DNA of 43,531 bases from positions 1 to 43,531 of the forward strand of contig BFEA01000559.1 in NCBI GenBank assembly GCA_003427395.1, given 5' to 3'. The notes under the pieces were generated by a model. The model searched no databases. It was not told where the DNA came from and was given only the letters and a program-made list of their open reading frames with translations. Position 1 is the stretch's first letter; every line of letters begins with the position of its first letter. This document shows positions 42,511-43,531 of this stretch, in pieces. This DNA comes from Chara braunii. Its lineage: Eukaryota; Streptophyta; Charophyceae; Charales; Characeae. Position numbers and translations under genes: made by a program.

Positions 42511-43437
42511 ACCAGACAACTGCTCCTTCCAATACTCAGGCAGTCCAAGGAGGTTCATTGAGAGCTTTCTCTTCTTTACGGTGCGTAGGCTAAGCGTTCC
42601 CCTTAGGCCACACACTCCTTCCCTAACGGCCCTAGTTTCCTATAGCATCATCGGGGCAGCTCGTCCCTTTGCCCCTAGCCCCTATCTTTCCTCCAGTCGG
42701 CCTACTCATACATCTCCCAGGTCTCGTGACCGCCCTTAGTCCTTCCAAGCGGTCCTACCAAACTCGCGACCCAGCCACAACCACACATCACGGCAAAGTC
42801 AGGCTCCAACCCCATCCCCGACCCTTAGTCTTTTCAGGTCGCGCTAGTCATGCAATCGTCAAAGCCCAAAGCCCATCCTGGCCGTTCGAGATTCAAACCC
42901 CCTTCTCCTCATTACGGTCCCATGTCGCACAATCCCTTCATTACCAGGTCGTCCAAGCCACTTACCTGCAACACATCCAAATAAACATGACAATGGCAAA
43001 CATCCGTCCCCGATGGGGTCAACACACCGCCCCTCATGCAAGTCCAAGTCTTCCCTTTCCTTTTCCATGCTTTTGGGTGCCTTCCTTCCTTCCTCACAGT
43101 CAAACCACACTTTTCTAACTCAGGCATCCAGTCGAGGAGGTGGTTGAGTCGACAGACCTTATCCAAAACAACACTCCTTTTTAGCCCTCACCAACGTCCT
43201 CAATAGTCTCGTATCCTTCTCCTTCTTGGCGGCACAAGGGGCCGACAACCCTTCCCTTGCCCTCCCTTTCCACCAAGCGAGGACCAAGTTCCTTTCCGTT
43301 CCTTCCCTGACAATGTAACGGTGAGGATAGAAGTTAGTCACATGTCATGGAGGGGAAAGGGTGACGGAAGGCTTTAGGGGTTAAGGGATTTTGAAGGGAC
43401 GGAGGAAGATGAGGGGGGAGGGTAGAGAGAGAGGGTG
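42511..43437. other. No gene seen; C-rich flank of the retrotransposon
   Basis: Pyrimidine-rich on the plus strand. Frames of up to 149 codons (plus 42669-43118) have no recognisable domain and are rich in Ser, Pro and His as composition predicts. It may contain leader or LTR sequence of the minus-strand element, but without the partner LTR this cannot be shown. Confidence 0.35.
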
Positions 43438-43445
43438 AGCGCGCG

Positions 43446-43531
<86 letters not shown>
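43438..43531. repeat. (GC)n(GA)n compound microsatellite at the window end
   Basis: About 22 bp of alternating GC (Z-DNA-prone) passing directly into GA repeats that run off the window. Confidence 0.97.

Noticed and set aside
42669-43118. 149-codon plus-strand gene
   Set aside because: Low-complexity Ser/Pro/His sequence predicted by pyrimidine-rich DNA; no motif.

Overview
The window is eukaryotic, nuclear and intergenic in character. It holds no intact conserved host gene, RNA operon or CRISPR array. Coding traces are scattered, broken by stops and frameshifts, and sit among dispersed repeats, tandem satellites, microsatellites and one assembly gap (605 N, 30041-30645). The reverse transcriptase, RNase H and integrase sequences on the minus strand between 36.8 and 42.3 kb resemble, from memory only, Ty3/Gypsy elements common in charophyte algae such as Chara. 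I offer a streptophyte (charophyte-like) genome as a low-confidence guess; no search was possible.

Layout. 0-6.7 kb: a 45-bp minisatellite (161-340), a hairpin-forming repeat block (1540-1960), two decayed minus-strand coding regions (1988-2641 and 3400-4260, the second below a minus-strand TATA box at 4465-4471), pyrimidine-rich DNA and a pair of SINE-like repeats (about 5870-6200). 6.7-9.0 kb: an 81-bp satellite whose units change orientation and whose period is exactly 27 codons. 9.2-27.1 kb: members of one large non-coding dispersed repeat made of modules I call P, X and D. Copy A is P-X-D (9170-15655), a diverged P stands alone (16415-18260), and copy C is P(truncated)-X(inverted)-D (21550-27135). 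D carries eight or nine copies of a small hairpin around a conserved ATAAGTTT core.

27.1-34.0 kb: a minus-strand open region with three stops (27692-28843), then a run of unrelated minisatellites (46, 41, about 38 and 41 bp). Next come a minus-strand TATA box (32905-32911) and an array of 16 sites fitting YTA(A/T)4TAR, mostly spaced exactly 22 bp (32955-33409). A plus-strand TATA-like sequence follows at 33892. The array therefore lies between two divergent candidate promoters. YTA(A/T)4TAR is the MEF2-type / C(A/T)8G consensus of type II MADS-domain proteins, and I consider this the most interesting signal in the window.

34.1-43.5 kb: a frameshifted plus-strand open region that may be the start of a retroelement gag (34111-34603), more weakly open plus-strand sequence to 35.9 kb, a 42-bp tandem repeat (36565-36765), and the body of a decayed Ty3/Gypsy retrotransposon on the minus strand (gag, protease, reverse transcriptase, RNase H, integrase in that order). 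A tRNA-Ala-like SINE head lies at 42425-42510 and the window ends in (GC)n(GA)n. The retrotransposon is dead: it has at least five in-frame stops, several frameshifts and loss of the second integrase catalytic aspartate.
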